Shown in pieces: positions 63,826-64,000 of a DNA stretch of 64,000 nucleotides. Location of the stretch: positions 806,001 to 870,000 of the forward strand of contig CAWDUX010000001.1 of the NCBI GenBank assembly GCA_963805605.1, read 5' to 3'. The notes below the pieces were generated by a model that saw nothing but the letters and a program-made list of their open reading frames with translations, did no database searches and had not been told where the DNA came from. A program made the position numbers and the translations under genes. The DNA comes from Actinocatenispora sp963805605. GTDB lineage: Bacteria; Actinomycetota; Actinomycetes; Mycobacteriales; Micromonosporaceae. Positions within the stretch are counted from its first letter, which is position 1, and every line of letters starts with the position of its first letter.

Positions 63826-64000
63826 GTGGCGGGATGGTTGGTGACGCTGCGCGGGATCAGGTACCGGTCCGGGCGTTCGCTGGTGGTGTTCCTGCTGGCC
63901 GTCCTCGCCACGACGGCGGCGGTGCTCGCGCCCGCCTACGCCCGGGTCGCCCAGCAGTCCGCACTGTCCGACCAGCTGTCTGACCTGCCGGCGGGAACGC
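63826..64000 (+). CDS. ABC transporter permease, N-terminus only (cut by the window edge)
   Basis: From GTG 63826, after GGGGAGG, the frame reads MAGWLVTLRGIRYRSGRSLV, then VFLLAVLATTAAVLAPAYAR and on to the edge without a stop. A basic head and a single strong hydrophobic segment followed by a soluble start are typical of FtsX-like permeases. The family is inferred from this short piece only. Confidence 0.5.
   Translation, partial: MAGWLVTLRGIRYRSGRSLVVFLLAVLATTAAVLAPAYARVAQQSALSDQLSDLPAGT

Overview
The window is high-GC, densely coded DNA from an actinomycete. Evidence for this includes mycothiol-type enzymes, an IdeR repressor, tandem DivIVA-type coiled-coil proteins, frequent GTG/TTG starts and rare TTA codons. 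The right-hand order (two DivIVA-type genes, methylmalonyl-CoA epimerase, acetyl-CoA acetyltransferase, MeaB) and the overall style fit Micromonosporaceae or a close relative. That placement is an inference from gene content, not a phylogeny.

Region 1 (about 0.35-30.7 kb) looks like one lipid-type biosynthetic gene cluster. It opens with an ABC exporter behind a MerR-type promoter. Divergent from it is an operon of a thermostable-hemolysin-family protein, an acyl-adenylating ligase, a TauD/TfdA-type dioxygenase and a cupin. A LuxR-type ATPase regulator follows. The core operon (9.5-20.4 kb) encodes a KS-AT-ACP-alpha-oxoamine synthase protein, an acyl-ligase/aldehyde-dehydrogenase-type reductase fusion, a ThDP enzyme with an unusual cofactor-activating residue, a KAS II and an ACP. 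The next operon (20.5-24.4 kb) encodes an AccD6-like carboxyltransferase, a YqcI/YcgG-family N-oxygenase-like protein, an acyl-ACP desaturase and a MabA/FabG reductase. An MMPL exporter, a LAL regulator on the other strand and a HadA-like dehydratase close the set. Working model: a dedicated FAS-II-like system builds or edits an unsaturated acyl chain; the polyketide synthase adds one malonyl unit and releases the chain by decarboxylative condensation with an amino acid to give an alpha-aminoketone; ThDP, acyl-reductase and N-/C-oxygenase steps modify it; and MMPL and ABC proteins export it. I do not recognise a known product for this combination.

Region 2 (30.9-53.5 kb) is mixed genome content: a MobA-like nucleotidyltransferase, a SigB/SigF-type sigma factor, a Tat-exported amidase, a LacI regulator, a GNAT-like protein, a polysaccharide deacetylase with an MGDG-synthase-like glycosyltransferase, several DinB/mycothiol-type proteins, MalQ, a lactate permease, a MarR/MMPL efflux pair with a clear operator, Tex, a PTH2-like hydrolase, and a truncated thioredoxin next to a decayed MerR gene.

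Region 3 (54-64 kb) is conserved actinobacterial core: a lipoprotein, a small membrane protein, IdeR/DtxR, a two-domain sulfurtransferase, two DivIVA-like coiled-coil proteins, methylmalonyl-CoA epimerase, thiolase, MeaB and the start of an ABC permease cut by the window edge. Convergent gene ends are often marked by long perfect hairpins. I saw no rRNA, tRNA, CRISPR array, transposase or integrase.
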